15,539 nucleotides of DNA. It comes from an uncultured Porphyromonas sp. Its GTDB lineage: Bacteria > Bacteroidota > Bacteroidia > Bacteroidales > Porphyromonadaceae. Under the pieces are notes generated by a model that saw nothing but the letters and a program-made list of their open reading frames with translations, was not told the DNA's origin and did not search any database. Positions 7,453 through 14,145 of this stretch are shown piece by piece. The translations under genes were made by a program, and so were the position numbers. Position 1 is the stretch's first letter. Each line of letters begins with the position of its first letter. Location: NCBI RefSeq assembly GCF_905372525.1, contig NZ_CAJPPN010000053.1, positions 1 to 15,539 of the forward strand, read 5' to 3'.

Positions 7453-7884
7453 ATGTTCTACTTTCTCTCCGTACTCATCCTGCTTGCCTCCATTGGGCTG
7501 GTCTTGCTGGTGATCGTACAGAAGTCCAAGGGTGGAGGACTAGCCTCTCCCTTCGCCTCGACCAATAATATTATGGGGGTACGCAAGACGACCGATGTAC
7601 TAGAGAAGGCTACGTGGTGGCTCTTCGGCACCGTCGCTGTCCTGTGTATCGTCTCTACCCGCTTCACCAGTACCGGTACCAACGCCTCCTCTCGCACTCA
7701 GGAGGTACTAGAGCAGAACGCTGCCAAGGGATCTGCCCCAGCTGCTCTGCCTAACTTCGGGGGAGAAGCTCCCACCGGGAACTCCAATACTCCTGCTGGT
7801 GCCCCTAGTGCTCCCGCTACTAGCCCCAGCACTCCTGCAGAGAGCCCCAGCGCCCCTGCAGCACCTGCCCCCGCAGCGCAGTAG
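7453..7884 (+). CDS. secG: Preprotein translocase subunit SecG
   Basis: SecG is the small inner-membrane subunit of the SecYEG channel and helps SecA-driven export. The 143-residue protein has two membrane segments (about 3-22 and 54-69), joined by the conserved cytoplasmic loop VQKSKGGGLASPF (22-34), then NNIMGVRKTTDVLEKATW. After the second segment comes a long tail rich in Ala, Pro, Ser and Thr (about 75-143) with repeats of the type SAPATSPSTPAESP. Classical SecG is only about 75-110 residues, so the tail is an added low-complexity extension. It is the last gene of its run; a strong hairpin starts 40 bp after the stop. Confidence 0.93.
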   Translation: MFYFLSVLILLASIGLVLLVIVQKSKGGGLASPFASTNNIMGVRKTTDVLEKATWWLFGTVAVLCIVSTRFTSTGTNASSRTQEVLEQNAAKGSAPAALPNFGGEAPTGNSNTPAGAPSAPATSPSTPAESPSAPAAPAPAAQ

Positions 7885-7924
7885 TCACCCATCCTGCTCC
7901 TAGAGCAAGGGGGATATATCAGAG

Positions 7925-7972
7925 GATACCCGTAGGATTACACCCCAAGGAGCGTGTGACCCTGCGGGTATC
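7925..7972 (+). terminator. Strong hairpin after secG
   Basis: A 12-bp stem (GATACCCGTAGG at 7925-7936 with CCTGCGGGTATC at 7961-7972, one G-U pair) encloses a second 4-bp stem (7940-7943 with 7954-7957). It is well placed to end the regulator-lptE-secG transcript. There is no downstream T-run, so it may instead protect the 3' end or work with another factor. Confidence 0.6.
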
Positions 7973-8038
7973 GTCGTCCTAGGGGGGCATGGAGGAGCGC
8001 ACCGACGCTGAGAGGGCTCTCAGATAAAGGATTTTTAT

Positions 8039-8046
8039 TACCTTTG
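8039..8046 (+). promoter_or_regulatory. Putative -7 box of the rpsP promoter
   Basis: TACCTTTG matches the TAnnTTTG consensus and lies in a local AT-rich stretch (8022-8045). Transcription would start near 8053 with an A-rich leader of about 45 nt (…AACTAAACAACAATTACAAG…) typical of highly translated Bacteroidota genes. No clear -33 TTG is present. Confidence 0.6.
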
Positions 8047-8098
8047 TCGCCGACTAATGCAACGAAGCAGAAGTAACTAAACAACAATTACAAGTTTA

Positions 8099-8644
8099 AT
8101 GGCAACTAAGATTAGATTGCAACGCCATGGTCGTAAGGCTTATCCCTTCTACAAGATCGTGGTAGCAGACAGTAGAGCGCCACGAGATGGCAAGTTTATT
8201 GAGAAGCTCGGTACCTACAACCCCAACACCGAGCCTGCCACAGTAGACTTGGACTTCGAGCGCGCGCTGCATTGGCTCTCCGTCGGTGCTCAGCCCTCCG
8301 ACACCGCCCGTAGTATCCTCTCTCATGAGGGAGTCCTGCTGAAGAAGCACCTCCTAGAGGGAGTCAAGAAGGGCGCCTTCGACGAAGCTGCTGCTGAGAA
8401 GAAGTTCGAAGCATGGAAGGCTCAGAAGGCTGGTGAACTCGGCACCCTCAAGGATGCTCTAGCAAAGAAGAAGGCTAGCGAAGCTAAGGCTGCCCTCGAA
8501 GCTGAGCAGGCTGCAAACAAGGCAAAGGCTGCTGTGGTAGCTGCCAAGAAGCAGGCAGAGGCAGAGGCTAAGGCCGCCGCTGAAGCCCCCGCTGAAGAAG
8601 CACAAGATACTCCAGCTACAGAGGAAGCCCCAGCAGAAGCTTAA
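8099..8644 (+). CDS. rpsP: 30S ribosomal protein S16 with long C-terminal extension
   Basis: S16 binds 16S rRNA early in assembly of the small ribosomal subunit. Residues 1 to about 85 are the S16 core, with the diagnostic start MATKIRLQRHGRK, then PFYKIVVADSRAPRDGKFIE, LGTYNP and WLSVGAQPSDT. The protein is 181 residues, roughly twice the E. coli size (82). The second half (about 100-181) is an Ala/Lys/Glu-rich, probably helical then disordered tail ending APAEEAQDTPATEEAPAEA. Extended S16 proteins are common in Bacteroidota. The gene appears to be transcribed alone: a promoter box precedes it and a hairpin follows 42 bp after the stop. Confidence 0.97.
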   Translation: MATKIRLQRHGRKAYPFYKIVVADSRAPRDGKFIEKLGTYNPNTEPATVDLDFERALHWLSVGAQPSDTARSILSHEGVLLKKHLLEGVKKGAFDEAAAEKKFEAWKAQKAGELGTLKDALAKKKASEAKAALEAEQAANKAKAAVVAAKKQAEAEAKAAAEAPAEEAQDTPATEEAPAEA

Positions 8645-8686
8645 GTCGACCTCCTCTCTTGGAATAGAGATGTCTTCGATGGAATA

Positions 8687-8744
8687 CAACGGATATCTGT
8701 CCCTCCATACCCCCCTATGGGGAGTGGAGTACGGGTATCCGTTG
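8687..8744 (+). terminator. Hairpin after rpsP
   Basis: Outer arms CAACGGATA (8687-8695) and TATCCGTTG (8736-8744) are exact complements. Inside, CTCCA and TGGAG pair around a CCCC/GGGG stem with a 5-nt loop. No T-run follows directly; AT-rich TTTATAAAA (8750-8758) comes next. Likely the end of the rpsP transcript. Confidence 0.6.
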
Positions 8745-8902
8745 AACCATTTATAAAAGCCCCCTACAAGGTACTCACTAACGAAGCTCAGCTCTAGGAC
8801 ATCCCTCTCGGATGGAAGTAGGCTACACAGCCCTAGCCGATCTCCCTCCTCTCTCTCCATCTACAGACTGATAGAATCACAGACTAAACACAACTCGCAC
8901 AC

Positions 8903-11900
8903 ATGAAGAAGTACTTACTTCGTTTCTTCGCACTCATGGCGCTCTGCCTCTGCTCACCTACACTGTGGGCACAGGTGACGACCTCATCCGTCAACGGGAC
9001 GATCACCGAGGAGGCCAACAAGGAAGTCCTAGTCGGAGCAACCGTCGTAGCTAAGCACCTCCCCTCAGGGACGACCTATGGCGCCGTGACGAACGCCAAG
9101 GGGAACTTCAGTATCGTAGGGATGCGACCCGGTGGCCCCTACACCCTCACCATCTCTTACATTGGCTTCGAGACGATCACGCTACGTAATATCCACCTCG
9201 CCCTCGGAGAGGCGGAGACCTTCAATATCAAGATGAAGGATGGAGCTACCCAGCTCACCGACGTCGTCGTCACCGGGCAGAAGGGGAGCAACTTCAACCT
9301 CCAGAAGACTGGTGCAGGATCGAGCTTCTCTCGCCGTAGCATCGAGCGTGTGCCCTCCGTATCTCGTAGTATCTACGATATCGCTAAGCTCACGCCTCAG
9401 TCCAATGGTAATGGCTCCTTCGCTGGTGCCAACAGCCGCTTCAATAGCTTCCAGATCGACGGTGCAGTGAACAACGACGTCTTCGGTCTCGGTACCTCGG
9501 GCAAGAATTCTGTCTCGCTTGAGGCTATCGACGCACTACAGGTCGTCATCGCACCCTTCGATGTCCGTCAGTCTGGCTTCACGGGCGGGGGGATGAATGC
9601 GATCACCAAGTCTGGGACGAATACCTTCCACGGATCCGTCTACGACTACTACTACAACCAGGATTTCTTTGGCACGACTCCGGGCAAGGACGTCAAGAAC
9701 CGCAAGAAGCTCGACAAGCAGTATGAGAATACCGTCGGCTTTACCTTCGGTGGGCCAATCATTCAAGACAAGCTCTTCTTCTTCGCTAACGGGGAGTTCA
9801 TCAATCAGGTCTATCCCTCCAACTACATCGCAGGGGATCAGAACTCCAAGATCACCAAGGAGGAAGCCGACAAGGTACAGCAGAAGCTCAAGGAACTCGG
9901 CTACGATGCTGGCGGATACCAGTCACGAGACATCCCCAACCGTACCTACAAGGGGCTCTTCCGTCTCGACTGGAATATCAATCAGGCCCATCACCTGACC
10001 CTGCGCTACAGTCACATCAACGACAAGCCCTACGTCTTCAGCAACACCCCCACTAGTATGCTCTTCTACAATACGGGGTACTACAGACGTAGCATCACCA
10101 ACACCATCGTCGCTGAGCTGAACTCTAAGCTGAATGCCAATCTCTCCAATGAGCTACGCGTCAGCTACAGCGGTATCCGTGACAAGCGTTTCTACAATGG
10201 TAAGCCCTTCCCCTTCCTCTCTATTGACCTCGGGTCAAACCGTCAGATACAGGCTGGGGTGGATCAGCATACTCCCGCCAACGAGCTAGATCAGGACATC
10301 TTCTCGCTGACCAACAACCTCTCGCTCAACCTCGGTAACCACAGCTTCACCTTCGGGACGCATAACGAGCTCTTCCGTATGAGGAACCTCTTTATCGCCA
10401 ACCTCTACGGAGCCTACTCTTATCGCAACCGAAAGGTCCCCAATCCACTAGATCCTAACAAACCAATCGAGGTTACTGGACTCGAGGACTTCCTGAAGAT
10501 CGGTACAGCCGATGAGATAGGTCCACAGAACTTCAACTACTCCTCCGTCAATACGGCGGTTACCAACGACCCTCGCTGGGCTCCACGCTTTACCGCAGGG
10601 CAGATCGGCCTCTATGCACAGGACGAGTGGAAGGTATCGGACAAACTCCGTCTCACCCTCGGGCTACGTATCGATATGCCTTTCTTCATAGACCGTCCGA
10701 CGGCTAACGCAGCATTCAATAGCTCTGCGCTGGCTCAGAAGCATGGTGTTACCAATAACTACCTTCCTCCCCTCAAGCCTCTCTTCTCTCCCCGCTTTGG
10801 CTTCCGCTATACGATAGACGATGACAACCGCTATCTCCTGCGTGGGGGATCGGGTATCTTCACTGGGCGTGTCCCCTTCGTCTGGATCTCCAATAGCTTC
10901 TCCAATAGTGGTATTGAGTACGCTCGTACCTCTCGCGACAACGATGATGCCCGCAATAACGTCCGCTTCACCGCCGATCCTCTCTCCCCTCAGGGGCAAG
11001 CTAATATGCTACCAGGCTCCACGGAGATCGATATGGTAGGTAAGAACTTCGTCTATCCTCAGGTCTGGCGCTCTAACCTCGCCTTCGAGGCCCGCCTGCC
11101 TTTCGGCATCAAGGCTACACTTGAGGGAATGTACACCAAGACCCTCAATAATATCCGCTACAAGGATCTTGGTCTCGAGGAGACTACTCCGATGGATCAT
11201 GGTAATGGTGTCAAGCGTACGGTCTACAACAGAGTAGAGCGCAATAAGTACTCCAACCTCATCCATATGTCGAACTCCTCTAAGGGATATAGCTACAACC
11301 TCACTGCTACCCTCAGCAAGGACTTTGCCTTCGGCCTCGATGCCTCTGTTGCCTATACCTTTGGGGAGACGAAGGCTGCCAATGATGGACTTTCCTCACA
11401 GGCTGTCTCCAACTGGATCTACAACTACTCCAATGATATCAATGGCGACGAGCTCTACTACTCCAACTTCGATACTCGCCACCGCATCGTCGGTCAGCTC
11501 AACTATCGTGTAGAGTATGCCAAGAACTTCGCTACGACCATCGGTATCATCTACACCGGTCAGTCTGGCCCTCGTTACTCTGTCCTCTCCTACACAGACC
11601 TCAATGGTGATGGTAAGGGATCTAATGACCTCGCTTATCTCCCCGAGACGGCACTCAAGGGTAAGTGGTCTGCCTACACCTATGAGCAGTTCCTCAAGGA
11701 TCACCCAGACATCGCTGCCTACAAGGGTAAGATCGCTCCACGTAATGCCTTCATGGCTCCCTTCTTCCACAAGTTCGACCTACACTTCGCTCAGGACTTC
11801 TACCTCAACGTCGGTGGTCGCCGTCATACCCTACAGCTCAATGCCGACATCATCAATATCGGCAACCTCCTCAACCGAGGCTGGGGGATGGAGCCAAGGG

Positions 11901-12043
11901 TAAAGTACAACAGCATCTCGCCCCTCACGTATGACGAGAAAAAGAAGGAATACAGTTTCTCCTCATCTACCCCTCACCCCTGGACATACTCTGATATCAA
12001 CTCTCGCTGGAGAGCACAGGTCGGTATCAAGTACACGTTCTAG
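8903..12043 (+). CDS. Oar-like TonB-dependent outer-membrane receptor
   Basis: A 1046-residue outer-membrane beta-barrel protein. A signal peptide (MKKYLLRFFALMALCL... cut near Ala23) is followed by a carboxypeptidase-regulatory-like beta-sandwich (about 28-113), common at the N-terminus of Bacteroidota receptors. Next is a plug region (about 118-240) with DVVVTGQ, the Oar-type stretch FQIDGAVNNDVFGLG and FTGGGMNAITKSGTN, then a long barrel containing DLNGDGKGSNDLAYLP. The C-terminus ends in aromatic GIKYTF, as expected for barrel insertion; no type IX secretion signal domain is seen. It is not paired with a SusD-type lipoprotein, so it is not a classic SusC nutrient system. Oar proteins in other bacteria are linked to secretion or adhesion, but the substrate here is unknown. 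I see no clear -7 box in the 158 bp after the rpsP hairpin. Confidence 0.92.
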   Translation: MKKYLLRFFALMALCLCSPTLWAQVTTSSVNGTITEEANKEVLVGATVVAKHLPSGTTYGAVTNAKGNFSIVGMRPGGPYTLTISYIGFETITLRNIHLALGEAETFNIKMKDGATQLTDVVVTGQKGSNFNLQKTGAGSSFSRRSIERVPSVSRSIYDIAKLTPQSNGNGSFAGANSRFNSFQIDGAVNNDVFGLGTSGKNSVSLEAIDALQVVIAPFDVRQSGFTGGGMNAITKSGTNTFHGSVYDYYYNQDFFGTTPGKDVKNRKKLDKQYENTVGFTFGGPIIQDKLFFFANGEFINQVYPSNYIAGDQNSKITKEEADKVQQKLKELGYDAGGYQSRDIPNRTYKGLFRLDWNINQAHHLTLRYSHINDKPYVFSNTPTSMLFYNTGYYRRSITNTIVAELNSKLNANLSNELRVSYSGIRDKRFYNGKPFPFLSIDLGSNRQIQAGVDQHTPANELDQDIFSLTNNLSLNLGNHSFTFGTHNELFRMRNLFIANLYGAYSYRNRKVPNPLDPNKPIEVTGLEDFLKIGTADEIGPQNFNYSSVNTAVTNDPRWAPRFTAGQIGLYAQDEWKVSDKLRLTLGLRIDMPFFIDRPTANAAFNSSALAQKHGVTNNYLPPLKPLFSPRFGFRYTIDDDNRYLLRGGSGIFTGRVPFVWISNSFSNSGIEYARTSRDNDDARNNVRFTADPLSPQGQANMLPGSTEIDMVGKNFVYPQVWRSNLAFEARLPFGIKATLEGMYTKTLNNIRYKDLGLEETTPMDHGNGVKRTVYNRVERNKYSNLIHMSNSSKGYSYNLTATLSKDFAFGLDASVAYTFGETKAANDGLSSQAVSNWIYNYSNDINGDELYYSNFDTRHRIVGQLNYRVEYAKNFATTIGIIYTGQSGPRYSVLSYTDLNGDGKGSNDLAYLPETALKGKWSAYTYEQFLKDHPDIAAYKGKIAPRNAFMAPFFHKFDLHFAQDFYLNVGGRRHTLQLNADIINIGNLLNRGWGMEPRVKYNSISPLTYDEKKKEYSFSSSTPHPWTYSDINSRWRAQVGIKYTF

Positions 12044-12053
12044 GCATTATTCT

Positions 12054-12070
12054 TAGGCTACTTCAGCCTA
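12054..12070 (+). repeat. Small hairpin just after the receptor gene
   Basis: TAGGCT (12054-12059) and AGCCTA (12065-12070) form a 6-bp stem with a 5-nt loop, 3 bp before the main terminator. It probably adds to transcript-end structure. Confidence 0.4.
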
Positions 12071-12072
12071 TA

Positions 12073-12112
12073 GGGGCTACACCTCACTTGGGGTGTAGCC
12101 CCTCTCTTTTTT
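12073..12112 (+). terminator. Intrinsic terminator of the receptor gene
   Basis: A perfect 11-bp GC-rich stem (GGGGCTACACC at 12073-12083 with GGTGTAGCCCC at 12092-12102), an 8-nt loop, then a T-rich tail TCTCTTTTTT (12103-12112). This is the only textbook rho-independent terminator in the window and closes the receptor transcript 30 bp after its stop. Confidence 0.92.
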
Positions 12113-12208
12113 ACTTCCTCTGTCTTTGCTCCGACTTCCTGTCCTTCACTGCGCCCTACGACCTCTTCGCCATCGCTTAGCTCGTTCATCTTTCTTTTGC
12201 ACCCCAAC

Positions 12209-12277
12209 GCTCTCCCTCCACCTTCCCCTCTCTGCCGGGGTGTCGTAATGTGTACTAGGTAGGGGGAAGGGGAGAGC
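12209..12277. repeat. Imperfect GC-rich inverted repeat
   Basis: The pyrimidine-rich arm at 12209-12228 (GCTCTCCctCCaCCTTCCCC) pairs with the purine-rich arm at 12263-12277 (GGGGAAGGGGAGAGC) with bulges, around a loop of about 34 nt. Function unknown. Confidence 0.4.
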
Positions 12278-12370
12278 ACCCTCTCTGCCAAAGTATCGTA
12301 GTGTGTGCTTGGATAAGGCTCAAGGAGTAGAGCTTCACCCTCTCCGTTGGGGGAATATCGACCCTCTCGT
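12227..12370. repeat. Degenerate direct repeats of about 55 bp
   Basis: The motif CCTCTCTGCC recurs at 12227 and 12280 and, altered to CCTCTCCGTT, at 12337. Copies 1 and 2 also share GTGTCGTAATGTGT / GTATCGTAGTGTGT. Spacings are 53 and 57 bp, close to the 54-bp unit of the downstream minisatellite, but I cannot align the two units to each other. Probably the remains of an older array. Confidence 0.45.
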
Positions 12371-12414
12371 GAGTGGGTGCACAGACCTATAATGAGCCCA
12401 GAAGAGGACTCGGT

Positions 12415-12457
12415 ATGTTCGCCTCCGTCACCTTACATAGGTGACGGAGGCGAACAT
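12415..12457. repeat. Perfect 19-bp inverted repeat with 5-nt loop
   Basis: Arms 12415-12433 (starting ATGTTCGCC) and 12439-12457 (ending GGCGAACAT) are exact reverse complements over all 19 bases, with loop TACAT. Outside them, AGAGGACT (12403-12410) and AGTCCTCT (12472-12479) form a second, nested inverted pair, so the whole 12403-12479 stretch can form a cruciform. There is no T-run, and the nearest gene end is about 370 bp away, beyond its own terminator, so this is unlikely to be a transcription terminator. Confidence 0.85.
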
Positions 12458-12476
12458 TATATGTCCGGTCAAGTCC

Positions 12477-12500
12477 TCTCGGTATGTCCTCTAGTGCCCT
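12477..12500 (-). repeat. Partial end of the repeat element
   Basis: Read on the minus strand this stretch is AGGGCACTAGAGGACATACC followed by GAGA. It matches the left end of the full elements (AGWGCCCCA…GGACATACC) with few changes. A shorter version of the box (ACATACCGAG) also occurs on the minus strand at about 12409-12418, on the other side of the 19-bp inverted repeat. Confidence 0.5.
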
Positions 12501-12513
12501 TTCAGAGTCTGCG

Positions 12514-12634
12514 ATACAGAGCGAGTTAGGAGGGAATAGTGTACATGTGTGTATACCATAGTGTACCAACGTGTACACAGAAGTATACACGCGTGTACAC
12601 TACATCGCTCTAGGTATGTCCTCTGTGGGGCTCT
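12514..12634 (-). repeat. Palindrome-rich repeat element, copy 2 (inverted)
   Basis: This is the reverse-orientation partner of 302-423. On the minus strand it begins AGAGCCCCA (12634-12626) and carries the identical 16-bp box GGACATACCTAGAGCG (12621-12606). The 62-bp core (12600-12539) has three 18-bp units at + strand starts 12539, 12561 and 12583, again an exact 22-bp period. The units are less perfect palindromes than in copy 1, but all six GTRTAC half-site hexamers are kept (12539, 12551, 12561, 12571, 12583, 12593). The far flank shares a CCC-rich stretch and TGTAT. The pattern is kept while the sequence drifts, which suggests the palindromes matter. Confidence 0.8.
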
Positions 12635-12830
12635 TTTGTACTACGTTGCTCGGGACTCACGTCTAGCGTTCCAGAGATACGGCTAAGATACCTCCTTGGG
12701 CATGAAAGGTTATCGTCAAAGAGCTAAAGAATCAAAGCGAGAAGCATACTAAAAGAGATCATCCATTGGCTCTGAGGGTATAAGTGGAGCGATAGTAACG
12801 ATGGTAGGGATTTGGGGGGCGTCAAGGCTG

Positions 12831-13208
12831 GAATGTGAGGGCGCTCATAGAGGGATGTGTGGAAGAGTGGGGAAGTGATGGCAGGAATGTGAGGGTGCTC
12901 ATAGAGGGATGTCGGGAAGAGTGGGGGAGTGATGGCAGGAATGTGGGGATGCTCATAGAGAGAGGTGCGGGAAGAGTGGGGGAGTGATGGCTAGAATGTG
13001 GGGATGCTCATAGAGAGGTGCGGGAAGAGTCGGGGAGCGATGGCTGGAATGTGAGGGCGCTCATAGAGAGATGTGGGGAAGAGTGGGGGAGTGAAGGCTG
13101 GAATGTGAGGGCGCTCATAGAGGGATGTGTGGAAGAGTGGGGGCGTGATGGCTAGGATGTGGGGGTGCTCATAGAGGGATGTGCGGAATGTAGGAGGAGC
13201 GATTATGG
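12831..13208 (+). repeat. 54-bp minisatellite, seven copies plus worn flanks
   Basis: Copies start at 12831, 12885, 12939, 12994, 13047, 13101 and 13155; lengths are 54 except copy 3 (55) and copy 4 (53). Each unit contains GAATGTG, GCTCATAGAG, GRATGTG, GGAAGAGTGGGGGAG and TGATGGC in order, and the ATGTG motif occurs twice per unit, about 22 bp apart. Worn partial copies extend left (from about 12777) and right (13209 to about 13262). The + strand is very rich in G and poor in C. The length changes break every reading frame, so coding is unlikely. No spacers separate the units, so it is not a CRISPR array. Confidence 0.9.
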
Positions 13209-13330
13209 GGATGTGGAGATGGCGATAACAGGGATGTGGGGCGCACGATGGCGGTTAGGGGTGGAGGCGAATAAAGGCTTTTGTCTACGGGAGATAGGGA
13301 TGGTAGTGAGGGCTTTTTCTGGAAATGTCG

Positions 13331-13338
13331 TATCTTTC
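13331..13338 (+). promoter_or_regulatory. Possible -7 box of the kdsB-dnaG promoter
   Basis: TATCTTTC differs from the TAnnTTTG consensus only at the last base. It lies 52 bp before the kdsB ATG, at the edge of the minisatellite region. No -33 TTG at proper spacing is visible; a T-run at 13313-13317 is upstream. Confidence 0.35.
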
Positions 13339-13390
13339 GTTATTCTATCGGGCTCTAAGGACAGAGCTCGGAGTATGGACAGACCCTATT

Positions 13391-14131
13391 ATGCGTATCC
13401 TTACCCTTATCCCCGCTCGCTATGCCTCGACACGCTTCCCCGGTAAGCCCCTTGTGCTGATCCAGGGCAAGCCCATGATCCTGCATGTCGTAGAGCGGGC
13501 TCTCCTCGTGACCCCCGAGGTGGCCGTGGCTACCGATGACCAACGTATCTATGACGTAGTCACGCAGGCTGGCTATCGGGCGATCCTCACCACGGGCAAT
13601 CATAGCTCCGGCACCTCCCGTTGCCTAGAAGCCTATGAGCGTCTGGGGCAGGAGGCTGATGTGCTTATCAACCTTCAGGGGGATGAGCCCTTTATCGCCG
13701 AGGAGCATATCCGCCAGTTGGTCCGAGCCTTCGATGACCCCGAGACCCAGATCGCTACACTCGCTCAACCCTTCCCCCCGACAGCGACCAATGAGGAGCT
13801 TGCCAACCCCAATGCCGTGAAGGTCGTACGTGCCTCCTCGGGACGAGCCCTCTACTTCAGTCGCTCCGTCATCCCCTATCTGAGAGGGGTAGAGGGAGCT
13901 TGGGCTGCACAGCATGAGTATCTGAAGCACATCGGACTCTATGCCTTCCGCACGAGCCTGCTGGATCGCCTAGGCTCGTTACCCGCCTCTCCTCTGGAGC
14001 AAGGGGAGAGCCTAGAGCAGCTGAGATGGCTCTCGGCAGGCCTACACATACAGGTACAGCTCACCGATGAGCCCACGGTCGGGATCGATACCCCCGAGGA
14101 CCTTGCACGCATTAGCCAGCTACACCCCTAA
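13391..14131 (+). CDS. kdsB: 3-deoxy-manno-octulosonate cytidylyltransferase (CMP-Kdo synthetase)
   Basis: KdsB activates Kdo with CTP to CMP-Kdo, the donor for the inner core of LPS, in the cytoplasm. The 246-residue protein is full length. It shows the nucleotide-binding start IPARYASTRFPGKPL (7-21), NLQGDEPF (94-101, Asp98 as the expected metal ligand), a YLKHIGLYAFR segment, and near the end GIDTPEDL (231-238, Asp233 as second metal ligand). The start at 13391 gives the typical family N-terminus MRILTLIPAR; the frame is open to 13325, but those 22 codons overlap the possible promoter box and have no family match. dnaG follows after 14 bp, an order seen in other Bacteroidota, so the two are probably co-transcribed. 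Confidence 0.97.
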   Translation: MRILTLIPARYASTRFPGKPLVLIQGKPMILHVVERALLVTPEVAVATDDQRIYDVVTQAGYRAILTTGNHSSGTSRCLEAYERLGQEADVLINLQGDEPFIAEEHIRQLVRAFDDPETQIATLAQPFPPTATNEELANPNAVKVVRASSGRALYFSRSVIPYLRGVEGAWAAQHEYLKHIGLYAFRTSLLDRLGSLPASPLEQGESLEQLRWLSAGLHIQVQLTDEPTVGIDTPEDLARISQLHP

Positions 14132-14145
14132 GCTCCTATACGGCC

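Larger units (their letters stand above)
12113..13390. other. Repeat-rich gene-free region between the receptor and kdsB
   Basis: About 1.28 kb without a credible gene. From left to right it holds an imperfect hairpin (12209-12277), degenerate direct repeats (12227-12370), a perfect inverted repeat (12415-12457) beside a partial repeat-element end, the full inverted repeat-element copy (12514-12634), about 140 bp with nothing recognised, a 54-bp minisatellite (12831-13208 plus worn copies either side), and a possible promoter box (13331-13338). Short ATG frames here (for example 12347-12529 and 13159-13446) run through the repeats and lack protein-like composition. No transposase or tRNA was seen. 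Confidence 0.8.

Noticed and set aside
4776..8098. Sigma-54 (-24/-12) promoter near the regulator operon
   Set aside because: No TGGCAC-N5-TTGC-like pair with correct spacing was found in the intergenic stretches.
8459..8860. Minus-strand ORF across the end of rpsP
   Set aside because: It is antisense to the Ala/Lys-rich tail of S16 and to the terminator hairpin, with Leu/Ser/Cys-rich composition typical of a shadow frame.
12630..12690. tRNA-like stretch (GTTCCAGAG after a GC-rich run)
   Set aside because: No acceptor stem or anticodon arm could be built around it.
12831..13208. Possible CRISPR array
   Set aside because: The units are contiguous 54-bp tandem copies that vary along their whole length; there are no unique spacers and no cas genes.
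13159..13446. ORF upstream of and overlapping kdsB
   Set aside because: It begins inside the last minisatellite copy and overlaps the kdsB start in another frame; copies 3 and 4 break the frame of the array.
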